DNA of 8,520 nt, from assembly GCA_002168015.1 (NCBI GenBank), contig NHCX01000031.1:20118-28637 (forward strand), written 5' to 3'. Position numbers and translations under genes: made by a program. Shown one piece after another: positions 1-7,100 of this stretch. Under the pieces are notes generated by a model. It was given only the letters and a program-made list of their open reading frames with translations, searched no databases and was not told the DNA's origin. The DNA is from Verrucomicrobia bacterium TMED44. GTDB taxonomy: Bacteria; Verrucomicrobiota; Verrucomicrobiia; Opitutales; Seribacteraceae. Numbering within the stretch: position 1 is the stretch's first letter; every line of letters starts with the position of its first letter.

Positions 1-1556
1 TGCGTTTCCGACAACTAACTAAAGATCTATCAAACCGCCCTGAAGATATTCGCTTGGGTAGTGCTGATTTTGCAAAAGTAGTTTTCTTCCTCGACCATTA
101 TTCAAGAATGAATTTGTGGTCGGAATTTTTTGTGATTCCTCCAGAAAAGGATGATCCCAAAAGGCAATGGCGTTCAATTGGTGAGTCGCTGGTGGGGAAA
201 GAACCTCTTGATTCTAAAGAAAAACAAAACATGGATCCCGCTCGTTTCTCAAGTACTTTGCAACGCTTAGTTTCTCTTGATCCAACCTTATTACAGGCAG
301 AATTACAAAAAATTCGTATTAATAGTAAGATGGACCCAACCGCTCTTTTCGCATCTCAATATGCCGAGGCCATCAAACTAAGGAGAGAAGTGGATCCTGT
401 TCTTGGGCTCTATGAAAAACTCAAAAAAAGCTACCTCGCCCTTGATTATTCTACATTCAATTCTACGGTTGCGGAGCTTCGCGAAACGGGAACTGCAAGA
501 GCCGGAGAAGATGCGGCGACATTAAGTTTTGAGAAAACCTACAACGGATTCGAACCTTTCTACAGAAGTTCTATCGCATATGTACTGATTTTCGTCATTG
601 CCGGCGCCTCATGGCTGGCATCAACTTACTCCACCACCCTTGGTAAAAGAGGTGAATTAGCCCGGGTTCTTCGCAACGCGGCTTACATTTTAACTGCGAT
701 TGTTTTACTTTCCCATACATTTGGACTTGCAGGAAGAATGTACATCGAAGGGCGCCCCCCGGTTACAAACCTTTATTCATCTGCCCTATTCATTGGATGG
801 GGAGCCGTTTTACTTTGCTTCTTTACAGAAAAATTTCTTCGGCTTGCCGTCGCCTCAGCAATGGGTGCTCTAATCGGATTCGGCAGCCTGGTAATTGCAC
901 ATAACCTAAGTTTGGATTCATCCTTAAATCCAACGGGAGACACCATGGAAATGATGAGGGCGGTGCTTGATTCCAATTTTTGGTTAGCTACGCATGTGGT
1001 GATCATTACGATTGGGTATTCCACCACATTTCTCGCAGGATTTCTCGGGATCGCCTATGTTTGCCATAAATTCGTACTCTCTATTTTTGGAAGTAGTGCA
1101 AAATATGGTTCGAAACTCATGAGTACCGAAAAAGACGCCCAAAAAATTTTAGGATCCATGATCTATGGAATCACTTGTTTCTCCTTATTCTTCAGCTTAG
1201 TCGGTACAGTATTGGGTGGAATTTGGGCAGACCAGTCTTGGGGACGATTTTGGGGATGGGATGCCAAAGAAAACGGTGCTTTATTAATTGTAATTTGGAA
1301 CGCAATTCTTCTTCACGCAAGATGGTCAGGTATTGCTAAAATTCGTGGAATTTCTGCCATTGCGATATTTGGAAATGTGGTCACGGCTTGGTCTTGGTTT
1401 GGGACCAATATGTTGGGGGTGGGTCTTCATTCGTATGGATTTATGGATAAGGCATTCAACCCGCTGATGTACTTCATCCTCAGCCAAATGATCATGATCT
1501 GCATAGCCTATTTCCCCTCATTCAAAGGTAACAAGACAAAAGAGCTGGCTACTTAA
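1..1556 (+). CDS. ccsA: Cytochrome c biogenesis protein, CcsA/ResC family, 5'-truncated by window edge
   Basis: This is a membrane component of the system II (Ccs/Res) haem delivery machinery, which attaches haem to c-type apocytochromes outside the cytoplasmic membrane. The frame is open from base 3 (517 visible codons), so the TTG at 54 is an internal Leu and the true start lies left of the window. Residue numbers count from that TTG. About 170 mostly soluble residues come first. Roughly nine hydrophobic segments follow, near 172-190, 208-226, 242-257, 264-282, 311-337, 367-390, 405-422, 433-449 and 469-487. The family's tryptophan-rich WWD motif is clear at 396-405 (W396, W400, W402, D403, E406 nearby). 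Candidate haem-ligand histidines are H221, H314 and H459. The long N-terminal soluble part suggests either a large-type CcsA or the tail of a ResB-ResC fusion; the missing upstream sequence would decide. It ends TAA at 1554-1556, four bases from a convergent gene. The family call is firm, the exact subtype is not. Confidence 0.9.
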   Translation, partial: RFRQLTKDLSNRPEDIRLGSADFAKVVFFLDHYSRMNLWSEFFVIPPEKDDPKRQWRSIGESLVGKEPLDSKEKQNMDPARFSSTLQRLVSLDPTLLQAELQKIRINSKMDPTALFASQYAEAIKLRREVDPVLGLYEKLKKSYLALDYSTFNSTVAELRETGTARAGEDAATLSFEKTYNGFEPFYRSSIAYVLIFVIAGASWLASTYSTTLGKRGELARVLRNAAYILTAIVLLSHTFGLAGRMYIEGRPPVTNLYSSALFIGWGAVLLCFFTEKFLRLAVASAMGALIGFGSLVIAHNLSLDSSLNPTGDTMEMMRAVLDSNFWLATHVVIITIGYSTTFLAGFLGIAYVCHKFVLSIFGSSAKYGSKLMSTEKDAQKILGSMIYGITCFSLFFSLVGTVLGGIWADQSWGRFWGWDAKENGALLIVIWNAILLHARWSGIAKIRGISAIAIFGNVVTAWSWFGTNMLGVGLHSYGFMDKAFNPLMYFILSQMIMICIAYFPSFKGNKTKELAT

Positions 1557-1560
1557 AAGA

Positions 1561-2043
1561 TTAGGTTTTTTTAGCTTTCCTTGGAGTTTTGTCTAAAGAC
1601 TCATTTAACTGTTTCATGATATCTTCCACAATCCTGCCGAATGAACATGGGAATGGAATCTCATCTTGTGGTAATTGATATTTCTCAACTGCTTCTTTCT
1701 TCAACTTTAAAATGATCAATTCTCGGTTGAGATAAATCTGACTGGTAAAACAATCAATATCCTGGTGTCGATATTTCAATCGACGAAACCAGGTGCGTAA
1801 ATCGTACCCATCCTCATCGATTCGTAAACGAGACCATACGAAGACTTGATCAAAAAGACTTAGAATGAAAGTTAAACCGAACAGAATTGTACATGCCCAA
1901 CTTATAATTGGACCTACATAATCAATGAAAGCAAAAACTAAGGCAGCAACCAACAGAAATAAGGTGAGTGCTGACTGCCTCCACCAGATCGACCTGATGA
2001 TTATTAGATCGTCTGCTTTACGAATGCCTTTTGTTTTTTTCAT
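1561..2043 (-). CDS. Small membrane protein with two TM helices and a PH-like cytoplasmic tail, function unknown
   Basis: About 160 residues. A basic N-terminus precedes two adjacent hydrophobic segments (about residues 26-44 and 46-65). A soluble tail of about 95 residues follows, ending in a Lys/Arg-rich stretch. Just after the helices, the tail runs RLRIDEDGYDLRTWFRRLKY and then HQDID. This resembles the beta-strand pattern of bacterial PH-like (bPH2-type) domains that follow two helices, where a strand reading 'x-I-x-x-x-G' leads into 'R-R-x-x-x-W/H-x-D-I'. That comparison is by eye and weak, and I do not assign a function. The start is uncertain: ATG at 2041-2043 is used here, but an in-frame GTG at 2047-2049 would add two residues. 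Neither has a normally spaced Shine-Dalgarno sequence. The gene begins 33 bases after the lysS stop on the same strand, so it is probably co-transcribed with lysS. It converges on ccsA with 4 bases between the stops. Confidence 0.75.
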   Translation of the reverse strand: MKKTKGIRKADDLIIIRSIWWRQSALTLFLLVAALVFAFIDYVGPIISWACTILFGLTFILSLFDQVFVWSRLRIDEDGYDLRTWFRRLKYRHQDIDCFTSQIYLNRELIILKLKKEAVEKYQLPQDEIPFPCSFGRIVEDIMKQLNESLDKTPRKAKKT

Positions 2044-2051
2044 TCCCACAT

Positions 2052-2066
2052 GGGGCTTACTGCCCC
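2052..2066 (-). other. Short G+C hairpin between lysS and the downstream membrane-protein gene
   Basis: GGGGC at 2052-2056 and GCCCC at 2062-2066 form a perfect 5-bp stem with a 5-base loop. On the - strand it sits between the lysS stop (2077-2079) and the next start (2043 or 2049), ending only 2-8 bases before that start. No U-tract follows, so it is a poor intrinsic terminator. It could mask the ribosome-binding region of the downstream gene or slow exonucleases. The pairing is seen directly; the role is inferred. Confidence 0.45.
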
Positions 2067-2076
2067 CTATTTTAAA

Positions 2077-3522
2077 TCAAGACGGGCGAAGCGTTGGAAA
2101 TAATATGGTATCTCTAATATTTGCGGCATTAGTCAGGAAAATAACCAATCGATCAATCCCTAATCCCATACCCCCAGCTGGAGGCATACCGTGTTCAAGT
2201 GCGAGAAGGAAATCATCATCCAACTCCTGAGTCTCTTCCCCTACCTGCTTCATAAATGCATCACGCTGGACAGCTGGATCGTTCTGCTCGGAATATGCTG
2301 GAGCAATTTCCTGCCCGTTGATACACAGTTCAAATACATCGATGGTTGAATCATCAGATTCAGTAATTTTAGCAAGGGGGCATAATTCCCTAGGGATATG
2401 GGTGACAAAAGTGGGTTGGATCAAGGTATGCTCGATGATTTTCTCGAATACATCATTGGTGATTTCAAAATCTTCCAATTCCGGGTCCACTTCAATACCC
2501 AATTGTTTGGTTTTCTCAAGCTTAGCCTCCTTGGGTAATTCAAACCAATCATTTTGCTCAACTGCTTCAATAATGAGATCCTTATATTTAGCTTCCCTCC
2601 ATTCACCGGATAAATCTATGGCTTCCCCTTCTGCTCGCTCCATTTGGAGGGTTCCTAGGGAACGCTCCGCAACCTGCTGTATAAGAGACTGAGTAAGTTC
2701 CATCATGCCACGGTAATCTGTATATGCCTGATAGGCTTCGAGCATAGTGAATTCCGGGTTATGCCTTCGGGAAAGACCTTCGTTACGAAAGACCCTCCCC
2801 ACTTCGAAGACCCGATCAAATCCACCGACTAATAACCTCTTGAGGTGCAATTCCAAAGCGATACGAAGAGAGAAGTCACAATCCAAGGCATTAAAATGGG
2901 TACGGAACGGACGGGCAGCGGCACCTCCAGAAACGGACTGCAACATGGGTGTTTCCACTTCCAGAAAATCACGACTCCAGAAGAATTCGCGGATTTCCCG
3001 AATGATCCGACTGCGTGCCTGAAATCTTTCGCGTGATTCTTCATTAACAATAAGATCTAAGTAGCGTTGACGATAAATTTGTTCGTTGTCCGTGAGTCCA
3101 TGCCACTTCTCTGGTAAAGGTCGTAATGCTTTGGATACTAAACGGTATTCTTTTGCACGAACCGTCACTTCTCCGGTTTTTGTCCGGAATAAAGGACCAC
3201 GAATGCCGATAAAATCTCCTAAATCCAACTTTTTAAAAGCTGCGTATTCTTCCTCTCCGATCTCATCCCGTCTGACATAGGATTGTATTTTCCCTTTCCG
3301 GTCCAGTATTTTAAGAAAAGTGGCCTTCCCCATCACTCGAAAAGCAACTAAACGCCCCGCGACCGAAACTTCGGGACCTTCTTCTTCCTCTTCGGGCAAA
3401 AGCCCGCACGCTTCCAGTGAAGTGTGTGACTGTTCCCAGTTTGCACGGTAGGGATCAAATCCATGCTCTCGCATCTGATCGAGTTTGGCTTGACGGACGG
3501 CAACTTGATCACTTCCGTCCAT
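2077..3522 (-). CDS. lysS: Lysyl-tRNA synthetase, class II
   Basis: This cytoplasmic homodimeric enzyme charges tRNA-Lys with lysine using ATP. The 481-residue chain matches the usual length. An N-terminal OB-fold anticodon-binding domain (about 50-135) contains VSVAGRLVAFRVMGKATFLK. The class II catalytic core follows: motif 1 FLEVETPML at 186-194, motif 2 RVFRNEG at 243-249 with HNPEFTMLE at 254-262, and motif 3 GMGLGIDRLVIFLT at 451-464. Start choice: an ATG at 3520-3522 has AAAGGTG eight bases upstream, and the protein then opens in the usual family manner. An upstream in-frame ATG at 3562-3564 would add 14 residues but has no ribosome-binding site. The loop GQEIAPAYSEQNDP has Pro where the E. 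coli enzyme, as I recall it, has a lysine-contacting Asn. The Glu and Tyr contacts in motif 2 (E262, Y264) are retained. It lies downstream of the TIR-FGE gene and upstream of a small membrane-protein gene, all on the same strand. Confidence 0.96.
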   Translation of the reverse strand: MDGSDQVAVRQAKLDQMREHGFDPYRANWEQSHTSLEACGLLPEEEEEGPEVSVAGRLVAFRVMGKATFLKILDRKGKIQSYVRRDEIGEEEYAAFKKLDLGDFIGIRGPLFRTKTGEVTVRAKEYRLVSKALRPLPEKWHGLTDNEQIYRQRYLDLIVNEESRERFQARSRIIREIREFFWSRDFLEVETPMLQSVSGGAAARPFRTHFNALDCDFSLRIALELHLKRLLVGGFDRVFEVGRVFRNEGLSRRHNPEFTMLEAYQAYTDYRGMMELTQSLIQQVAERSLGTLQMERAEGEAIDLSGEWREAKYKDLIIEAVEQNDWFELPKEAKLEKTKQLGIEVDPELEDFEITNDVFEKIIEHTLIQPTFVTHIPRELCPLAKITESDDSTIDVFELCINGQEIAPAYSEQNDPAVQRDAFMKQVGEETQELDDDFLLALEHGMPPAGGMGLGIDRLVIFLTNAANIRDTILFPTLRPS

Positions 3523-3530
3523 CGGCGTTT

Positions 3531-3537
3531 CACCTTT
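3531..3537 (-). promoter_or_regulatory. Ribosome-binding site that decides the lysS start
   Basis: On the - strand AAAGGTG ends eight bases before the ATG at 3520-3522. The alternative ATG at 3562-3564 is preceded by a pyrimidine-rich stretch (AACCCTTTGTT) with no Shine-Dalgarno match. This favours the 481-residue over the 495-residue LysS. Confidence 0.6.
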
Positions 3538-3592
3538 GGATTTATTGGGGGCTTCGGGGTTCATAACAAAGGGTTAGAAACTGCCGACTTTC

Positions 3593-3616
3593 AGGCTTTT
3601 TGACAACAAAAAGCCT
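3593..3616. repeat. Perfect 10-bp inverted repeat between the TIR-FGE gene and lysS
   Basis: AGGCTTTTTG (3593-3602) and CAAAAAGCCT (3607-3616) pair perfectly around a 4-base loop. It lies 17 bases past the TIR-FGE stop and about 70 bases before the favoured lysS start. The U-run is inside the 5' arm rather than after the stem on either strand, so it is not a textbook intrinsic terminator. It could still be a 3'-end-stabilising hairpin for the two-gene operon, a weak terminator, or a leader structure for lysS. The pairing is seen directly; function is inferred. Confidence 0.6.
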
Positions 3617-3633
3617 CCGCAAAATGATCGGTT

Positions 3634-5109
3634 TTATTTACCCGTGATTCCAGGCAACTCTGCTAAGGCAAGACGAAACCCAAGATTACGAAAGCGGTGG
3701 TGTAGAGAATTAGTGGAACGGGAGGCAGATTTACACTCGGATGCAGTCTTCATATACCCACCACCCCGACTGATGCGAAATTCGTCCTGCTCACTGTCAT
3801 TAAGCAGAGTATTGACGAAAGAATTACCTACCCACTCCCGAACATTTCCGTAAAGATCATGCAAACCCCAGGGATTTGGTGCTTTCATTCCAACAGCATG
3901 AATTCTTTTTTGACTATTGGCTTTAAACCAACCGTGAAGAAGAAGGTCATTGGGGTCGTCTCCAAAATAATAACCTGAGGTCGAACCACCCCGGCATGCA
4001 TATTCCCACTCTACTTCAGTGGGTAAGCGAAATTCACTGTTGGAAGGAAGCGTATGCTGATTACGGGCAAGAATGGTCAGTGCTTTACAAAAAGAGACCG
4101 CATCTAACCAGGATACATTATTTACGGGCAGGTTATCCTCTGTGCCTTCAACAAGGGTTTCTGCAAAACTTGGGTTCATCCCCATAACCCCCTGATAGAC
4201 TTCCTGAGTGACGGGATATTTAGCCATCCAAAAGCCACGGGATACCTTGACGACTCGCTGTTCCTCCGCATAGGGAACCCAAATCGAGATCTCTCCCGGC
4301 GGTATCCACATAAAGGTACCAGCATAAGTATCTTCAAAGATTTTGTTGGATTCAACCGATGGTGTTGTTTGGTTGACTTCTACATTGACAGCCCATGGGT
4401 GCCGGGTCTTGCCAGAAGAAGTTCGGTCCGGAGACGGTTCTAAACTTGTGGATGCGACGAGCCCTTCATCTTCCTCAATTCCAGTCGCAGGCGGGGGCAA
4501 AGTCTCACTTTCACAAATTGATTTCTTGCTCACCCGCAAACCGTGACGGGTGCCTTGGGCCTGCATCGCCCTTTCCCAGTGACCCCATAGTTGACCTCCC
4601 AAATCAATACCCGGTATATCAGGCGTATCGGTCTGAAACTCAACTAGATTACTAGCTTCATCGTTTATTTGTGCCTGAATAGCCAAGCAAGCTTTTTGCA
4701 ACCAGTCCTGATCGTTCACTTCTAAAGACTGATAGGGTTGCAAACACAGGGATAGACCCTCAGGGAGCAAAGTTTCCTCAAGATAAACTGTGAGAATGTT
4801 TTTATCCAAACTCACTGCATAATTAATTTCATTGCGAACAAAACGGGAGGAAACCGCTTGTGGTGACATAAAGAGGACGAATAATGAGGATCTTTTTATT
4901 GCCTGGGCAATCTCCTCTACCCATTCAGTCGAAGGAGGAATTCCTTCGTCATACCAGATATTTACCTCAGCATCATTAAAAACCTGCAGTGTACTGTACA
5001 CAAAAGATTTGTCTAGCCTCGCATAGCTTACAAAGATGTAAGGATTATTTCCGGTATAGCATTCAAAAGGTTCCGGAATCTGATCGCTGGGAATAGACTG
5101 ATCGGTCAT
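3634..5109 (-). CDS. TIR domain fused to an FGE-sulfatase (formylglycine-generating-enzyme-like) domain
   Basis: A 491-residue protein with no signal peptide or membrane segment, so probably cytoplasmic. Residues 23-150 form a TIR domain: strand A and first loop PYIFVSYARLDKSFV (23-37), a BB-loop-like IWYDEGIPPSTEW (51-63), the SSLFVLFMSPQAVSSRF region (74-90), and E94 at the place of the NADase catalytic Glu of active TIR domains. Residues 150-255 are a Ser/Thr/Pro/acidic linker, likely disordered. Residues 263-485 are an FGE-sulfatase fold: FMWIPPGE, WMAKYPVTQEVY, NLPVNNVSWLDAVSFC, FRLPTEVEWEYACRGG, WGLHDLYGNVREWVGN, RISRGGG and LGFRLALA. Known FGE enzymes use a Cys pair after the RGGSY-type motif; here the first position is K454 and only C459 remains, so formylglycine formation is unlikely and ligand recognition more plausible. 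The start overlaps the upstream cyclase stop as ATGA and has GAGGAG five bases upstream. TIR could act as NAD-consuming effector or as a signalling domain; which is unknown. Confidence 0.9.
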   Translation of the reverse strand: MTDQSIPSDQIPEPFECYTGNNPYIFVSYARLDKSFVYSTLQVFNDAEVNIWYDEGIPPSTEWVEEIAQAIKRSSLFVLFMSPQAVSSRFVRNEINYAVSLDKNILTVYLEETLLPEGLSLCLQPYQSLEVNDQDWLQKACLAIQAQINDEASNLVEFQTDTPDIPGIDLGGQLWGHWERAMQAQGTRHGLRVSKKSICESETLPPPATGIEEDEGLVASTSLEPSPDRTSSGKTRHPWAVNVEVNQTTPSVESNKIFEDTYAGTFMWIPPGEISIWVPYAEEQRVVKVSRGFWMAKYPVTQEVYQGVMGMNPSFAETLVEGTEDNLPVNNVSWLDAVSFCKALTILARNQHTLPSNSEFRLPTEVEWEYACRGGSTSGYYFGDDPNDLLLHGWFKANSQKRIHAVGMKAPNPWGLHDLYGNVREWVGNSFVNTLLNDSEQDEFRISRGGGYMKTASECKSASRSTNSLHHRFRNLGFRLALAELPGITGK

Positions 5110-7064
5110 GCCCGCTCCTCTTCGCCGGAATATCCTTTTCTTTGCAGCATGTATATAGGGTAGGATCCAAAGTCTTTGGCCAGCTCAAGATTGCCAGCAT
5201 ATTCAAAATCGTATTTCTCATATCCAAATGAAATCAGGGCAGCTACGGTTTCGGATACAAATACGGAACCTGGCAAGACAATAGGCTCAATACGGGCAGC
5301 TTGATTAACATGACGCCCAAAAAAGTTTCTCCGATTCAAAATCGGATCAAATTCCTCATACACCGGACCGGCATGCATTGAAATACGGATTTCCATCTCC
5401 CCTTCGACTAACAGATCCTTCCAACTACCTTTATTAAAATAATCCCGAATGTCCAGTGCGAGTTTTAAGGCATCCTCCGTGGACTCAAATACCGCAAAAA
5501 AACTATCTCCCCAAGTATTCACAAAAACCGGAGGTTCGGAAAGTTTTCCCATAAGGACGGAAATACCACCGTGAAAAGCTTCCACAAATTCACCCGTTTT
5601 ATCTTCCACCACTCGGCTAAACGCCTGCACATCTGCAAAAAGCATGGTTTTAATGGAGCGGACTGAATTGACCGACTCTCCAAAACTCGGTCGAAAGTTA
5701 GGGCGAGTTTCCCCCGAATGGATACGAACGGGTTCAGGTTTTTCGAGATGGGCTAAAATATCTTTGGAATCAATAATTTCCGGTTCATTAAATTCCTCCC
5801 GCCAGGCTTCGACTAATTCTCCGGTACCCCCAGTGGAACCGGGTTCTCCATCCCAAATAACCAAAAGGTTGGGATTTTCATCCAATCCACGCCCTCGCAT
5901 GGCTGCGAAACCAAGCATGACCTGATTACAAAAAGTAAACAGGGAATCGTCCCCATAGTATCCTTCATTGGTGACATAATGAACAGAAGTTGCATGATCC
6001 AAGACCCGTTCAAATCGAGCAACCCAATTTCCACCGGCACGACGAACGCTGGTTTCGATAAATTCTTCTTTAGAGAAAGGTAAGAAAACATGAGTTTCTC
6101 CTCCCCGGGCGGACATGGCTTCGAGAAAAAGAATATCGGTTCCACAAGCCGCTGAACTATACCCGCAGCGGGCACCCAGTTTTTCAAGTGACGCTTCAAT
6201 CTGTTCCTTAGCAGCTGTTTCTGCTTCCGGTGGAAAACGTTTGGAACGTCCAGGGTTGTCGATCACATGTCCGGAACAGGCAACAATACCAAGTAAGGGA
6301 AACGCACTTTCCATTTTCTTGCGAATTGACTTATCATCAAACATCGACGCAATTTGCAGTGCCTGCTTACGCGTACTGGCGATAGAGGAAGGTTGTGCAT
6401 CTTTCCTTTTAAAAGCAGATTCATAGCTTTCAACTGCGGCTTCCACTTGCCCCAAAATCAAGGAAGCTTCTGCTTCAGTGGCTTCTATCCAATAAGAATC
6501 GCGATCCTTCTTTCGCAATTGCCGACAAATCTCACGAGCTTTTTTTGCATATTCATTGGCATCATCAAAATGATGAAACATGAAATGCATGAATGCCACA
6601 TTTATACACGGGTAATATTGTTTCTCTAAATCCTCAGTCTTTCCGTTGCTCTTTTGGAGTTGTGCATTGTATGCTTCCTCATATCGGGCAATGGCAAGAT
6701 CAGCGTAGCGAAATTTACTTTCTTCACTGGTTGAATACTCACACAAATCTTTGTAAGCACTGGCCAGTAAGCTCTGCGTCTCTACATCACGACCTCCAGA
6801 AGCAACTAATTCTTCCAGTAATTGGGTAGCCAGCTTAGGTGAACCGGCTTTGCACAGGGCATGAGCCCCTCTTTGGCTTAATTCTTTTTGATTTTTATGA
6901 CGGGATAAGCCGGCCCGGGCAACATCATGAGCAAGGAGAAATTCGCCCACTTCGATCATGCGGTTACATAATTTCAGGTAGGCTTCGGAACTTCCCCTAT
7001 CCTGATCAAATAGTCGCCATTCCCTACGGAGACTTAAAGCATTACGTTTGCTGAGCTGAGACAT
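5106..7064 (-). CDS. TPR / SLOG-like / class III nucleotide cyclase multidomain protein
   Basis: A 652-residue protein without membrane segments. Residues 30-250 are helical repeats resembling the DUF4071 (MAP3K TRAFs-binding) region, for example EFLLAHDVARAGLS, AGSPKLATQLLEELV and LLASAYKDL. Residues 255-435 look like a Rossmann-type SLOG-like nucleotide-binding fold: LLGIVACSGHVIDNPG, GYSSAACGTDILFLEAM, then LLVIWDG. Residues 470-640 are a class III adenylate/guanylate-cyclase domain. Metal aspartates D478 (LFADVQAFS) and D520 (NTWGDSFFAVF) are present, as are the transition-state residues N587 and R591 (VNQAARIE). The two base-selecting positions are N516 and N580, instead of Lys/Asp of adenylate or Glu/Cys of guanylate cyclases. 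An active enzyme with an unusual nucleotide preference is therefore plausible. ATG at 7064 is the first start after an in-frame TAA at 7074-7076; its ribosome-binding site is weak. It overlaps the TIR-FGE gene by 4 bases, indicating an operon. The domain calls are confident; the biological role (signalling or phage defence) is inferred. Confidence 0.88.
   Translation of the reverse strand: MSQLSKRNALSLRREWRLFDQDRGSSEAYLKLCNRMIEVGEFLLAHDVARAGLSRHKNQKELSQRGAHALCKAGSPKLATQLLEELVASGGRDVETQSLLASAYKDLCEYSTSEESKFRYADLAIARYEEAYNAQLQKSNGKTEDLEKQYYPCINVAFMHFMFHHFDDANEYAKKAREICRQLRKKDRDSYWIEATEAEASLILGQVEAAVESYESAFKRKDAQPSSIASTRKQALQIASMFDDKSIRKKMESAFPLLGIVACSGHVIDNPGRSKRFPPEAETAAKEQIEASLEKLGARCGYSSAACGTDILFLEAMSARGGETHVFLPFSKEEFIETSVRRAGGNWVARFERVLDHATSVHYVTNEGYYGDDSLFTFCNQVMLGFAAMRGRGLDENPNLLVIWDGEPGSTGGTGELVEAWREEFNEPEIIDSKDILAHLEKPEPVRIHSGETRPNFRPSFGESVNSVRSIKTMLFADVQAFSRVVEDKTGEFVEAFHGGISVLMGKLSEPPVFVNTWGDSFFAVFESTEDALKLALDIRDYFNKGSWKDLLVEGEMEIRISMHAGPVYEEFDPILNRRNFFGRHVNQAARIEPIVLPGSVFVSETVAALISFGYEKYDFEYAGNLELAKDFGSYPIYMLQRKGYSGEEERA
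5115..5120 (-). promoter_or_regulatory. Strong ribosome-binding site of the TIR-FGE gene, inside the cyclase coding end
   Basis: GAGGAG on the - strand lies five bases before the ATG at 5107-5109, within the last codons of the cyclase gene. Together with the ATGA stop/start overlap it supports both the start choice and coupled translation of the two proteins. Confidence 0.7.
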
Positions 7065-7100
7065 TGATATATCTTAGAATCTCAACCATTAGCTGACGAG

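Noticed and set aside
54..56. TTG at 54 as start of the ccsA gene
   Set aside because: The frame stays open to base 3 with ordinary protein sequence and no stop, so the gene is cut by the window edge and this TTG encodes an internal Leu.
1551..1575. Intrinsic terminator at the ccsA / membrane-protein convergence
   Set aside because: There is a T-run, but no convincing stem precedes it on either strand, and the bases belong to the coding ends.
3562..3564. Upstream ATG as lysS start (495 residues)
   Set aside because: It has no ribosome-binding site, while the ATG at 3522 has AAAGGTG at good spacing and gives the usual family N-terminus. It remains possible.
3640..3770. Variable region of a diversity-generating retroelement in the FGE domain
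   Set aside because: FGE folds are known retroelement targets, but no reverse transcriptase, template repeat or A-biased repeat copy is seen in the window.
3634..5109. Classical Pycsar TIR effector with a cyclic-nucleotide-binding domain
   Set aside because: No CAP-like cyclic-nucleotide-binding motif is present between or after the TIR and FGE regions; the resemblance to Pycsar is in logic only.
5813..6199. 128-codon open frame on the - strand inside the cyclase gene
   Set aside because: It lies fully within the cyclase coding region in another frame, shows no recognisable domain, and is a shadow of the real gene. Other overlapping short frames, such as 6115-6426 + and 1925-2230 +, were rejected for the same reason.
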